Positions 17,589 to 26,176 of a stretch of 42,593 bases of DNA are shown one piece after another. Numbering within the stretch: position 1 is the stretch's first letter; every line of letters starts with the position of its first letter. The notes under the pieces were generated by a model. The model had not been told where the DNA came from and did not search any database. It saw nothing but the letters and a program-made list of their open reading frames with translations. Source of the DNA: an uncultured Aquimarina sp. (GTDB lineage Bacteria; Bacteroidota; Bacteroidia; Flavobacteriales; Flavobacteriaceae); contig CANLMN010000034.1 of the NCBI GenBank assembly GCA_947492105.1, forward strand, positions 1 to 42,593, written 5' to 3'. Position numbers and translations under genes: made by a program.

Positions 17589-18215
17589 ATGAGTTTCACA
17601 ATAGAACAAATAGCACAATATAATAAGGAGCTAAAGACCAAATCACCTTTGGAGATTGCGCAATGGGCTATGAGTCATGCAAAAAAACCTGTGGTAACAA
17701 CAAATTTCCGACCTTACGAGGCATCAATCTTGTTTGTCTGTGTAGAAGCCAAGAAAGATATTCCAGTAATATGGTGTGATTCGGGTTATAATACGCCAAA
17801 TACGTATCGTCACGCCGAGGCAACCATAGCACAATTATCTTTGAATATAGATTTGTATGTACCCAAAGAAACTTCTGCACACCGTGATGTTGTAATGGGG
17901 ATTCCTGGAGTGGATGATCCATTGCATAAAGTGTTTACTGAACAAGTAAAATTGGAACCTTTTAAAAGAGCTATGGGAACACATAAACCAGATGTCTGGT
18001 TTACGAATTTACGAAAGGGGCAAACGGCACTTAGAGATTCATTGGATATTTTGAGCTTGAGTGGTAATGGTGTGCTCAAAGTGAGTCCGTTCTATTACTA
18101 CAGTGATGAGGACTTGGATGTGTTCATGAAAGAACATGAATTGCCAAACGAACATAAATATTTTGATCCTACAAAAGTTTTAGAAAACAGAGAGTGCGGA
18201 TTGCATACGAGTTAA
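17589..18215 (+). CDS. cysH: Phosphoadenylyl-sulfate reductase family protein
   Basis: CysH reduces (phospho)adenylyl sulfate to sulfite using a thiol donor. The 208-residue protein has the PP-loop ATPase-like fold: VIWCDSGYNTPNTYRHAE (64-80 region), VKLEPFKRAMG, WFTNLRKGQTALRDSL and the C-terminal ECGLHTS carrying the catalytic Cys of the ECGLH motif. The Cys-Cys and Cys-x-x-Cys pairs that bind the [4Fe-4S] cluster in APS-specific reductases are absent; where CC would be, before KxEPxxRA, the sequence is FTEQV. The first nucleotide-binding block is TTNFRPYEAS rather than the usual SSFGA-like form. It therefore looks like the PAPS-type enzyme. Second gene of the operon, followed after 83 nt by cysD. 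Confidence 0.9.
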   Translation: MSFTIEQIAQYNKELKTKSPLEIAQWAMSHAKKPVVTTNFRPYEASILFVCVEAKKDIPVIWCDSGYNTPNTYRHAEATIAQLSLNIDLYVPKETSAHRDVVMGIPGVDDPLHKVFTEQVKLEPFKRAMGTHKPDVWFTNLRKGQTALRDSLDILSLSGNGVLKVSPFYYYSDEDLDVFMKEHELPNEHKYFDPTKVLENRECGLHTS

Positions 18216-18298
18216 GAAAAAGGAAGTAGCCACAGTACGAGTGAACTTAATTTAAGAGACTAAAAACTGAAGCTGCGAACGTAATAATACAAAGAAGG

Positions 18299-19246
18299 AT
18301 GAGCGAAATAGCAACAATAGCAGCAGAAAAGAATATAACAGATATGAGTACGATTTTGAATGTAAATCCATTAGAAAGTGAAGCGATATATATCTTCAGA
18401 GAAGTGGTAGCGCAGTTTGAGCGTCCCGTTTTGCTTTTTTCAGGAGGAAAAGATTCTATTACCTTGGTGCGTTTGGCACAAAAAGCTTTTTACCCCGGAA
18501 AAATACCATTTCCATTATTGCATGTAGATACAGGGCATAATTTCCCAGAAACTATTGAGTTTCGAGATCGTTTGGCAAAAGAATTAGGTGTAGAGCTTAT
18601 CGTCAGAAATGTACAGGATGCAATTGATGCAGGTAAGGTGGTAGAAGAAACAGGACGATACGCAAGTCGTAATAGTCTTCAAACAACTACACTCTTGGAT
18701 GCTTTAGAAGAATTCAAATTTGATGCAGCAATTGGTGGAGCACGTCGTGATGAAGAAAAAGCAAGAGCTAAAGAACGTATTTTTTCTGTTCGTGATGATT
18801 TTGGACAGTGGGACGAAAAAAACCAACGGCCAGAGCTTTTTGATCATTTGAATGGCAAAATCGATTTGGGTCAAAATGTACGAGTATTCCCAATTTCCAA
18901 TTGGACAGAATTAGATGTTTGGAGTTATATAGAACAAGAAGATATTGAGATTCCGTCTATCTATTTTGCACACAAACGAAAGACCTTTGTGAGAGATGGT
19001 ATGATTTGGTCTGCCGAGGATGATGTGGTGTTTAGAGATGAAGATGAGGTGGTAGAAGAACGTATGGTGCGTTTCCGTACTGTAGGTGATATGTCCTGTA
19101 CTGCAGCAGTGTTATCTGATGCCATTTCGATAAATAAGGTTGTAGAAGAAATTAGGGATTCTACAATTTCAGAAAGAGGTGCAAGGATTGATGACAAACG
19201 CTCAGAAGCAGCGATGGAGAAAAGAAAACAGCAAGGTTACTTCTAG
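18299..19246 (+). CDS. cysD: Sulfate adenylyltransferase subunit 2
   Basis: CysD is the catalytic half of ATP sulfurylase: with CysN it makes adenylyl sulfate (APS) from sulfate and ATP. The 315-residue protein has the PP-loop SGGKDS at 48-53, LLHVDTGHNFPETIEFRD, GGARRDEEKARAKER and the C-terminal GARIDDKRSEAAMEKRKQQG-like tail (the last residues are YF), all typical. Its N-terminus is extended by about 15 residues compared with E. coli CysD; the second Met (residue 16, followed by STILNVNPLESEAIY) could be the start instead. It lies 92 nt before cysN. Confidence 0.96.
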   Translation: MSEIATIAAEKNITDMSTILNVNPLESEAIYIFREVVAQFERPVLLFSGGKDSITLVRLAQKAFYPGKIPFPLLHVDTGHNFPETIEFRDRLAKELGVELIVRNVQDAIDAGKVVEETGRYASRNSLQTTTLLDALEEFKFDAAIGGARRDEEKARAKERIFSVRDDFGQWDEKNQRPELFDHLNGKIDLGQNVRVFPISNWTELDVWSYIEQEDIEIPSIYFAHKRKTFVRDGMIWSAEDDVVFRDEDEVVEERMVRFRTVGDMSCTAAVLSDAISINKVVEEIRDSTISERGARIDDKRSEAAMEKRKQQGYF

Positions 19247-19338
19247 AAGGTAGAAATAGAATAGCTGAGTTAGAAGTTTTAAAAAAAAATAAAAAGGCCG
19301 AAGTTTGATATCTTAAGTCTTTTTACAACAGTGAGAAC

Positions 19339-20586
19339 ATGGAAGTATTAAAAATAGCAACAGCAGGGAGTGTAGATGATGGTAAAAGTACCTTGATCGG
19401 ACGTATCTTATATGACACAAAATCCTTGACAACAGACAAGTTAGAAGCGATCGAAACTAGAAGTAAACAAAATGGTTTTGATTACTTAGATTTTTCCTTA
19501 GCTACAGATGGTTTGGTAGCAGAGCGAGAGCAAGGAATTACAATTGATGTAGCACATATCTATTTTTCGACGCAAAAAAAGAGTTATATTATAGCTGATA
19601 CACCAGGGCATATCGAATATACTCGTAATATGGTAACTGGCGCTTCTACATCACAAGCTTCTATCGTTTTGGTAGATGCACGTAATGGAGTTATTGAGCA
19701 AACATATAGACACTTTTTTATCAATAATTTGTTGAGAGTCAAAGATGTGATTGTTGCCGTAAATAAGATGGACTTGGTGGATTTTTCAGAAGAAAAATTC
19801 AACGCCATCAAAAGTGAATTTGAAGCATTAATCGCCAAAAGTAATTACAAAGAACAGAATGTAACATTTATTCCAGTAAGTGCATTAAAAGGAGATAATG
19901 TTGTTAATGGATCAGAGAATACGCCTTGGTATAATGGTCAGACCTTGTTAGAGCATTTAGAAGAACTTAATGCTCAAGATCTATACGAGGCATCACAAGC
20001 ACGATTCCCGATACAAACAGTAATTCGACCAAAGAAAGATGAATTCCATGATTTTAGAGGTTATGCAGGGAAATTGTATGGTGGGGAGTTAAGCGTTGGA
20101 GATGCTGTAACAGTATTGCCTTCTATGACTACTTCAAAGGTAAAAGAGATTTACTTCTTTGACAAAAAATTCGAAACAGCAGGACGTGGTAGTTCATGTA
20201 CTATTACCCTAGAGGATAATATCAATGCGAGTCGTGGTGATATGTTAGTGAAATCTTCAGAAAAACCAAGGGTAGATAAGCAACTAACAGCAAAAATCTG
20301 TTGGATGGATACCAGAGAGTTACAAGTTGGTGCAAATTATTTATTGCAAAACGGAAGTAATCGTATTCTTTCAAAAATCAAAAATATAACAGGAACCATT
20401 GCACCTGATTTTTCAGGAGATAATACGGATGCAAATACGCTAAAGTTAAACGAAATCGGAGAAGTTGCGATTCAGTTGAGTAAGCCCTTAGCATTTGATT
20501 CGTATAGCAAAAACAAAGCGGTAGGCGCTTTTATCTTAATAGATCCTAATACCAATAATACCGCAGGAGTAGGATTTATAGAATAA
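19339..20586 (+). CDS. cysN: Sulfate adenylyltransferase subunit 1 (GTPase)
   Basis: CysN couples GTP hydrolysis to APS synthesis by CysD. It is an EF-Tu-like GTPase with P-loop GSVDDGKST (10-18), DTPGH (87-91) and NKMD (142-145), followed by two beta-barrel domains. At 415 residues it ends after the barrels and has no C-terminal APS-kinase (CysC) domain, in contrast with the fused CysNC found in many bacteria. No separate cysC lies in this window, which matters because the CysH here looks PAPS-specific. It sits between cysD and the sulfite reductase gene in the same orientation. Confidence 0.96.
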   Translation: MEVLKIATAGSVDDGKSTLIGRILYDTKSLTTDKLEAIETRSKQNGFDYLDFSLATDGLVAEREQGITIDVAHIYFSTQKKSYIIADTPGHIEYTRNMVTGASTSQASIVLVDARNGVIEQTYRHFFINNLLRVKDVIVAVNKMDLVDFSEEKFNAIKSEFEALIAKSNYKEQNVTFIPVSALKGDNVVNGSENTPWYNGQTLLEHLEELNAQDLYEASQARFPIQTVIRPKKDEFHDFRGYAGKLYGGELSVGDAVTVLPSMTTSKVKEIYFFDKKFETAGRGSSCTITLEDNINASRGDMLVKSSEKPRVDKQLTAKICWMDTRELQVGANYLLQNGSNRILSKIKNITGTIAPDFSGDNTDANTLKLNEIGEVAIQLSKPLAFDSYSKNKAVGAFILIDPNTNNTAGVGFIE

Positions 20587-20673
20587 TACTTCTTACGAAG
20601 TTGTCAATTATAATCAAGAAATCAGGTATAAGTATTTTTTTAATTAGTTGCTTATGCCTAACATCTCAAAAAT

Positions 20674-22761
20674 ATGCAAAGTTTTAGAACCGAAATAGAA
20701 AATCCAATTGTCGAAAAAGATATTATTGATTTAGCCAATAAGATCAATGAATTTCACAATGGAAAAGTAGACGAAGAGAAATTTCGTAGTCTACGTTTAG
20801 CACGAGGAGTGTATGGACAACGTCAGGAAGGCGTACAAATGATCCGTATCAAATTACCTTATGGAAAAGTGAAATCTAATCAGTTACGTCGTATCTGTGC
20901 TGTTTCTGATGAATATTCTAGAGGACGCTTGCATATTACTACACGTCAGGATATACAAATACATTATGTAGATCTTAATAGGACTCCAGAATTGTGGGCA
21001 GAGTTAGAAAAAGATGATGTTACACTCCGTGAGGCTTGTGGGAATACAGTAAGAAATGTAACCGCTTCCGAGACCGCTGGGATTGATGTAGATGAACCTT
21101 TTGATGTATCCCCTTATGCGCATGCAGTATTCGAAAACTTTTTGCGTAATCCAATCTGTCAAGAAATGGGACGTAAGTTCAAAGTGTCTTTTTCTGGAAC
21201 GGATGAAGATACAGGTTTGTCATACATGCATGATTTAGGATTTATTGCCAAAATAGAAAATGGCGTACATGGATTCAAAGTAATGTTAGGTGGTGGTTTA
21301 GGATCACAACCTAGATTAGCAGAAGAATTATATAGCTTTTTGCCTACAGACAAAATTATTCCATTAATGAATGGGGTATTACGAATTTTTGATCGCCACG
21401 GAGAACGTAAAAGTCGTGCCAAGGCTCGTATGAAGTTCTTAATCAAAGATATTGGATTGGATGGTTTTAAAGCATTATTAGCAGCAGAACAAACTGCAGT
21501 ACCTTATACAAGCGTAGCTATTGATGCGAGCAGTTATGAGCAGCCTCAAATTGCAGAGGTTTCTGATATTCCTCAAGTAACAATTAAAGATCAAGCAGCT
21601 TTTGATCTTTGGAAAAGTACCAACTTGATTCCTCAAAAACAAGAAGGATATGTGGCTATTGGGATCAAAGTACTGTTGGGAGATTTTTATACAGATAAAG
21701 CACGCTTGTTAGCTGATTTGGTAGAGCGATATGCTGCTGGCGAAATTCGATTATCCTTGCGTCAAAATATTTTGATTCCTTATGTAAAAGAAGAATTAGT
21801 ACCGTTGTTCTATACGCAGCTAGAGAAATTGGGCTTTGCAGAAGCTGGCTACAACAAAGCTGTGGATATTACAGCATGTCCAGGGACAGATACTTGTAAC
21901 TTAGGTATTGCGAGTAGTACTGGAATTGCAGAGGAACTAGAGAAGATTATAAAAGCAGAATATCCACAGTATTTAAAGAACGAAGATGTTGTTATCAAGA
22001 TAAGTGGGTGTATGAATGCTTGTGGACAACACAATATGGCAAATATCGGATTCCAAGGAATGACGATTCGTGCCAAAGATAAGCGTATTGCACCTGCCTT
22101 ACAGGTATTGTTAGGTGGTGGTAATTTAGGGAATGGTGAAGCACGTTTTGCAGACAAAGTTGTCAAAATTCCTAGTAGTCGTGGTCCAGAAGCTTTGCGT
22201 AGAATCTTTGATGATTTTGAAACTAATGCCGCAGGAAAATCATTTGTAAATTATTATGTAGCTCAAGGCGAAAGATATTTCTATGATTTGCTAACTGATT
22301 TGTCAGATGTAGATAATCTGGTAGCAGCTGATTTTATTGATTGGGGTACAGAAGAAGAGTATGTAAAAGCAATAGGTGTTGGAGAATGTGCTGGTGTAGT
22401 TATCGATTTGATTGAAACATTGTTTTTGGAAAGTGATGAAAAAATCGAGAATGCCAAAGCGTCTTTTGAGAATGAGGTGTATAGCGATGCTATCTACCAT
22501 GCCTATAGTTCGCAAGTAAATGCAGCAAAGGCATTGTTGCTTTCAGAAAATAAAAAGACAAATACACAAGCAGGAATCATTACGAGTTTTGATACCGAGT
22601 TTGTTGCGAGTAATAAAGTAGTTTTAGATGGAACCTTTGCAGAGCAGGTGTACCAAATCAACAAAAACGCCCCAAGTAAGGATTTTGCAATAGCATTTAT
22701 TCAAACAGCAGAGGTTTTTGTAGAAAAAGCTAGAGCCTACAGAGCAGCTGAGGTTGGATAG
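20674..22761 (+). CDS. Siroheme nitrite/sulfite reductase with C-terminal HEPN-like domain
   Basis: A 695-residue ferredoxin-type sulfite reductase, which takes sulfite to sulfide with six electrons. It has the duplicated ferredoxin-like fold of the family: GVYGQRQEGVQMIRIKLPYG and GRLHITTRQDIQIHYV in the first half, then IRLSLRQNILIPYV in the second. The siroheme/[4Fe-4S] ligands are Cys402 and Cys408 (ACPGTDTC) and Cys446 and Cys450 (SGCMNAC). Residues from about 570 form an extra helical region (IDLIETLFLESDEKIENAKA to the end at KARAYRAAEVG) resembling a HEPN domain, known in Bacteroidota sulfite reductases but of unknown purpose. Nearby genes supply its siroheme (23052, 23840) and probably its electrons (24533, 25688). 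Sulfite is favoured over nitrite by the cysHDN context. Confidence 0.92.
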   Translation: MQSFRTEIENPIVEKDIIDLANKINEFHNGKVDEEKFRSLRLARGVYGQRQEGVQMIRIKLPYGKVKSNQLRRICAVSDEYSRGRLHITTRQDIQIHYVDLNRTPELWAELEKDDVTLREACGNTVRNVTASETAGIDVDEPFDVSPYAHAVFENFLRNPICQEMGRKFKVSFSGTDEDTGLSYMHDLGFIAKIENGVHGFKVMLGGGLGSQPRLAEELYSFLPTDKIIPLMNGVLRIFDRHGERKSRAKARMKFLIKDIGLDGFKALLAAEQTAVPYTSVAIDASSYEQPQIAEVSDIPQVTIKDQAAFDLWKSTNLIPQKQEGYVAIGIKVLLGDFYTDKARLLADLVERYAAGEIRLSLRQNILIPYVKEELVPLFYTQLEKLGFAEAGYNKAVDITACPGTDTCNLGIASSTGIAEELEKIIKAEYPQYLKNEDVVIKISGCMNACGQHNMANIGFQGMTIRAKDKRIAPALQVLLGGGNLGNGEARFADKVVKIPSSRGPEALRRIFDDFETNAAGKSFVNYYVAQGERYFYDLLTDLSDVDNLVAADFIDWGTEEEYVKAIGVGECAGVVIDLIETLFLESDEKIENAKASFENEVYSDAIYHAYSSQVNAAKALLLSENKKTNTQAGIITSFDTEFVASNKVVLDGTFAEQVYQINKNAPSKDFAIAFIQTAEVFVEKARAYRAAEVG

Positions 22762-22978
22762 TAGCTATAGCTGTCATGAACTTGACTTAGGAGGGCGTTA
22801 CTACGTGTTTATGTCGTATTTTTGTGTCGCTCTTAAGAAAAAAGTATATGAAGGTTAGTATAGGTAATTAGGATCTCTTTTTTGGTAAAAAAAATAGGAG
22901 ATCGTGTTTAGAAATACTCAATCTTTCTAGTAGAATTTGCTATTAGAAAATTGTGTGTAACAAAACTAACATATCATA

Positions 22979-23017
22979 ACGAAGGATGGCAGTTCGTCTT
23001 TTTTTCATAAAAACGAA
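22979..23017 (+). promoter_or_regulatory. Possible attenuator before the siroheme genes
   Basis: In the 290-nt gap after the sulfite reductase, TTCGT (22993-22997) can pair either with upstream ACGAA (22979-22983), giving a hairpin followed by seven Ts, or with downstream ACGAA (23013-23017), which would remove that hairpin. A longer hairpin GATCTC...GAGATC lies at 22871-22903. The stems are only five pairs, so this may be chance. Confidence 0.25.
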
Positions 23018-23051
23018 TTTTAATTAGAAAAAAGAAAATTAGAAAATTAAT

Positions 23052-23840
23052 TTGGATATAAATAACAATCATACAGATCAAAAACAGCCAAAACTTACCG
23101 TAGTAGGAGCAGGGCCAGGCGATGTAGATTTGATTACGCTCAAAGCAATCAAAGCACTACAAAATGCTGATGTCGTATTGTATGATGCCTTGGTAAACCC
23201 AGCATTATTGGAACATGCCGTAAATGCAGAATTATTATTTGTAGGTAAACGCAAGGGATGCTATGTCTATCAACAAGAGCAAATAAACGAATTGATTGTA
23301 AGTTATGCCAAGAAAAAAGGGCATGTAGTACGATTAAAAGGGGGAGATCCATTTATTTTTGGTCGTGGGACAGAAGAAATGAGCTATGCTGCAAGTCATA
23401 ATGTGGCTGTAGCCATGGTTCCAGGAATTTCTTCTTCCTATGCAGTACCTGCTATGCAGAATATCCCATTGACCAAACGAGGAGCATCAGAAAGTTTCTG
23501 GGTGATTACTGGGACTACCAAAGCACATAAATTGTCAAATGATGTGCAGTTGGCTGCACAATCTAATGCTACAGTGGTGATCTTGATGGGAATGGGAAAG
23601 CTGTCAGAGATTGTAAAGATATTTGAGGCACAAAGCAAACACGAGACACCAATTGCCATTATACAAAACGGAACACGAGAAAATGAACAAATAGGAATTG
23701 GAACGATTCAGTCAATAGAAGCTATTGTTGCAAGAAAAGAGCTTTCCAATCCAGCAATTATTGTCATTGGAGAAGTAGTAAATCATAGAGCAACTTTACA
23801 AAAAGTAGCAGAAAAAGTAGTGGTTAGAGAAAGTAATTAA
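23052..23840 (+). CDS. cobA: Uroporphyrinogen-III C-methyltransferase
   Basis: SUMT adds two SAM-derived methyl groups to uroporphyrinogen III, giving precorrin-2, the siroheme precursor. Family motifs in this 262-residue protein are VVGAGPGDVDLITLKA (17-32), YDALVNPALL, VRLKGGDPFIFGRGTEE and MVPGISSSYAVPA, then PLTKRG. The start is taken as TTG 23052 because no ATG lies before the conserved GAGPGD; the 15 residues in front (MDINNNHTDQKQPKL) are not conserved, so the exact start is open. Its stop overlaps the start of the next gene by one base (TAATG), linking the two siroheme steps. It uses SAM from MetK. Confidence 0.93.
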   Translation: MDINNNHTDQKQPKLTVVGAGPGDVDLITLKAIKALQNADVVLYDALVNPALLEHAVNAELLFVGKRKGCYVYQQEQINELIVSYAKKKGHVVRLKGGDPFIFGRGTEEMSYAASHNVAVAMVPGISSSYAVPAMQNIPLTKRGASESFWVITGTTKAHKLSNDVQLAAQSNATVVILMGMGKLSEIVKIFEAQSKHETPIAIIQNGTRENEQIGIGTIQSIEAIVARKELSNPAIIVIGEVVNHRATLQKVAEKVVVRESN

Positions 23841-24490
23841 TGAAAGCAGAATATTCAAATAATGATACGGGCGTGCATCCGTCTTCAGCAGAGCATTTTG
23901 CGGGAGTAGAGCGCAATAATCTGTACCCTATCTTTCTGAAAACCAAAAACCTTAATGTTTTGATTATAGGTGGAGGGAATGTAGCAGAAGAAAAGTTGAC
24001 ATTTTTGACCAAATCTAGCCCAGATGCCAAAGTAACTATGGTTGCCCCGATGTTTCGAGAAGGTACCACAGCGTTGGCAAAGAAATATTGCGTGACAATG
24101 GTTACTGATGTATATGACAAGAGATATCTAGAAGGGAAACACATGGTGGTAGCCACTACGGATATTCCAGAGGTCAATGTACAGGTATGGAAAGATTGTA
24201 GAGCTCAAGCCAAATTGGTCAATGTAGCTGATAATCCACCATATTGTGATTTTTACATGGGAGGAATTGTAACCAAAGGTAATGTCAAGGTAGCAATTTC
24301 GACGAATGGAAAATCCCCAACGACAGCAAAACGTTTGCGTCAATTTTTTGAAGAAGTCATCCCAGATGATGTAAACGAACTGGTGAAGAATTTGAATGAA
24401 TTTAGAAAAACCATTAAAGGAGATTTTGAAGAGAAGGTAGAAACACTCAACGAATTCACCAAAGGATTAATAGCAAAGAAAGAACGTTGA
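23840..24490 (+). CDS. Siroheme synthase, precorrin-2 dehydrogenase / sirohydrochlorin ferrochelatase
   Basis: A 216-residue Met8-type enzyme that would oxidise precorrin-2 with NAD+ and insert iron to make siroheme. The Rossmann motif is LNVLIIGGGNVAEEKL (GGGNVA at 44-49); VATTDIPEVN and VNVADNPPYCDFYMGG include the conserved Asp used in both reactions, and GNVKVAISTNGKSPTTAKRLR is the family's substrate-binding block. The first 28 residues are an extra, poorly conserved extension. It corresponds to the N-terminal half of CysG, here separate from the methyltransferase encoded just upstream with a 1-nt overlap. It supplies the cofactor of the sulfite reductase at 20674. Confidence 0.9.
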   Translation: MKAEYSNNDTGVHPSSAEHFAGVERNNLYPIFLKTKNLNVLIIGGGNVAEEKLTFLTKSSPDAKVTMVAPMFREGTTALAKKYCVTMVTDVYDKRYLEGKHMVVATTDIPEVNVQVWKDCRAQAKLVNVADNPPYCDFYMGGIVTKGNVKVAISTNGKSPTTAKRLRQFFEEVIPDDVNELVKNLNEFRKTIKGDFEEKVETLNEFTKGLIAKKER

Positions 24491-24532
24491 GAAGTCGTTT
24501 TTTTAAGAAGAAGAAAATTTAAAAGGAATAAA

Positions 24533-25591
24533 ATGATTAAGACTGATATTTTGATTATTGGAGCGGGACCAACAGGATTGTTTACCGTGTTTGAAGCAGG
24601 ATTATTGAAACTAAAAACGCATCTTATTGATGCTTTGCCTCAACCAGGAGGACAGTGTTCCGAAATCTATCCAAAAAAACCAATTTATGATATCCCCGGA
24701 TTTCCAGAAATCATGGCTGGTCAATTAGTGGATAATTTGATGGAACAAATCAAGCCGTTTGAACCAGGATTTACACTTGGTGATCGTGCAGAGACAATCG
24801 AAAAATTAGAAGATGGTACTTTTGTTGTAACAACATTACGAGGAGTCAAACATCAAGCACCTGTAGTCGCTATTGCGGGTGGACTAGGGTCTTTTGAGCC
24901 ACGTAAACCACCTATTCCTAACATTGCAGATTTTGAGGACAAGGGAGTTGCTTATATCATTAGAGATCCAGAAGTATATAGAGACAAAAAAGTAGTTATT
25001 GCTGGTGGTGGAGATTCTGCATTGGATTGGGCTATATTTTTGTCTGATGTTGCGAGTGAAGTTACATTGGTGCACCGTCGCAAAGAATTTCGTGGTGCCT
25101 TGGATTCCGTAGAAAAAGTAGAAGAGCTCTCCAAAGTCGGAAAAATTAATTTGGTAACAGATGCCGAGGTAAAGGAATTACATGGAGTAGATGGACAGTT
25201 AGCAAGTGTTGGGATTGTACACAAAGAAAAAGGAGAAATCAAAATGGAAATAGATAATTTTATTCCATTATTCGGGTTGTCTCCAAAATTAGGACCAATT
25301 GGTAATTGGGGACTAGAGATAGAAAAAAATGCAATCAAAGTAGATAACTCGTATGATTATCAAACAAATATTCCAGGGATTTATGCTATTGGAGATGTAA
25401 ATACTTATAAAGGGAAACTAAAATTAATTCTTTCAGGATTCCACGAAGCGGCTATTATGTGTCAGAGTGCATACCAGCGCATCTTTCCAGACAAAAAGTA
25501 TGTGATGAAATATACGACTGTAGGAGGAGTAACCGGGTTTGATGGTTCTAAAAAAGAAGCCAAAAAAGAGGTAGTAAAAGCAATAGGATAA
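24533..25591 (+). CDS. Thioredoxin-reductase-like ferredoxin-NADP+ reductase
   Basis: A 352-residue two-dinucleotide-fold flavoprotein: FAD motif ILIIGAGPTGLF (GAGPTG at 10-15), PGGQCSEIYPKKPIYDIPGF (38-57), NADPH motif VVIAGGGDSALDWA (GGGDSA at 158-163), and IPGIYAIGDVNTYKGKLKLI near the end. The Cys-x-x-Cys of thioredoxin reductase is missing at the usual place after GGGDSA, so this is the TrxR-type ferredoxin-NADP+ reductase (YumC-like). With the ferredoxin gene 96 nt downstream it forms an NADPH-to-ferredoxin relay that can feed the sulfite reductase; that pairing is inferred from order. Confidence 0.9.
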   Translation: MIKTDILIIGAGPTGLFTVFEAGLLKLKTHLIDALPQPGGQCSEIYPKKPIYDIPGFPEIMAGQLVDNLMEQIKPFEPGFTLGDRAETIEKLEDGTFVVTTLRGVKHQAPVVAIAGGLGSFEPRKPPIPNIADFEDKGVAYIIRDPEVYRDKKVVIAGGGDSALDWAIFLSDVASEVTLVHRRKEFRGALDSVEKVEELSKVGKINLVTDAEVKELHGVDGQLASVGIVHKEKGEIKMEIDNFIPLFGLSPKLGPIGNWGLEIEKNAIKVDNSYDYQTNIPGIYAIGDVNTYKGKLKLILSGFHEAAIMCQSAYQRIFPDKKYVMKYTTVGGVTGFDGSKKEAKKEVVKAIG

Positions 25592-25636
25592 CCTAGTATA
25601 CTACTATAAAATAATAGGAACAATATAATACAATAC

Positions 25637-25679
25637 TTCATGGCCCTTTCGGCTTTCTATAAGAGGAGAGGGTCATGAA
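25637..25679 (+). promoter_or_regulatory. Stable hairpin in front of the ferredoxin gene
   Basis: TTCATGGCCCT (25637-25647) pairs with AGGGTCATGAA (25669-25679) in an 11-bp stem with one G-U pair. No T tract follows, so it is not a simple terminator; the ferredoxin ATG is 9 nt beyond the stem. It may stabilise the mRNA or set the ferredoxin-to-reductase ratio. The stem's 3' arm includes an out-of-frame ATG (25675) opening a 13-codon frame that overlaps the ferredoxin start. Confidence 0.45.
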
Positions 25680-25687
25680 AACAACCA

Positions 25688-26005
25688 ATGGACGTAACAA
25701 TAAAAATCAAAGATAGAGAAGGTGTAGTACATGAGGTACAAGCGCCTACAGATATGGCAATGAATCTAATGGAGGTTTGCAAGGCATATGAGCTACCTGT
25801 AGAAGGTACCTGTGGAGGTATGGCCATGTGTGCTTCTTGTCAATGTTATGTGACTTCAGATCATCAACTACCAGAGATGGGTGATGACGAGGATTTGATG
25901 TTAGCAGAAGCATTTTATGTAGAGGATAACTCGCGTTTAGGATGTCAAATCCCAATAACACCAGAATTAGATGGATTGGAAATAGAATTAGCACCAGAAT
26001 CCTAA
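25688..26005 (+). CDS. 2Fe-2S ferredoxin, adrenodoxin type
   Basis: A 105-residue ferredoxin. The cluster ligands are Cys42, Cys48, Cys51 and Cys86 (GTCGGMAMCASC, then RLGCQI), the C-X5-C-X2-C-X34-C spacing of adrenodoxin-type proteins. The acidic stretch MGDDEDLMLAEAFYVED (64-80) is the partner-docking region in this family. It is cytoplasmic and is encoded last in the sulfate/siroheme run, directly after its likely reductase. The likely electron acceptor is the siroheme sulfite reductase, although other acceptors in the cell are possible. Confidence 0.93.
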   Translation: MDVTIKIKDREGVVHEVQAPTDMAMNLMEVCKAYELPVEGTCGGMAMCASCQCYVTSDHQLPEMGDDEDLMLAEAFYVEDNSRLGCQIPITPELDGLEIELAPES

Positions 26006-26025
26006 TAATAATTATGTTTTTTTAT

Positions 26026-26033
26026 TATTTTTG
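26026..26033 (+). promoter_or_regulatory. Probable tRNA-Val promoter -7 element
   Basis: TATTTTTG fits TAnnTTTG and lies 28 nt before the tRNA, the same distance class as for tRNA-Gly. I see no good -33 TTG upstream. Confidence 0.4.
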
Positions 26034-26060
26034 CGCACTTAAATATTTAAGAAAACAGAT

Positions 26061-26135
26061 GGGTCATTAACTCAGTTGGTTCAGAGTGTCACGTCGACAA
26101 CGTGGAAGTCACTGGTTCGAATCCAGTATGACCCA
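26061..26135 (+). tRNA. tRNA-Val (anticodon GAC)
   Basis: Cloverleaf of 75 nt: acceptor GGGTCAT/ATGACCC, D arm ACTC/GAGT, anticodon stem TCACG/CGTGG, loop TCGACAA with anticodon GAC, T arm ACTGG-TTCGAAT-CCAGT, discriminator A. By this fold position 33 is C, where nearly all elongator tRNAs have U. No encoded CCA (the flank is CATCA). Confidence 0.92.
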
Positions 26136-26143
26136 CATCAAAC

Positions 26144-26176
26144 AAATCCCGATGCAGTAGCATCGGGATTTTTTTA
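26144..26176 (+). terminator. Terminator after tRNA-Val
   Basis: Perfect 12-bp stem AAATCCCGATGC / GCATCGGGATTT with loop AGTA, running into a T tract. Confidence 0.93.

Noticed and set aside
14960-26005. Genomic island or prophage carrying the sulfur genes
   Set aside because: No integrase, transposase, attachment-site repeat or change in base composition; the tRNA-Val at 26061 is intact and has its own terminator.
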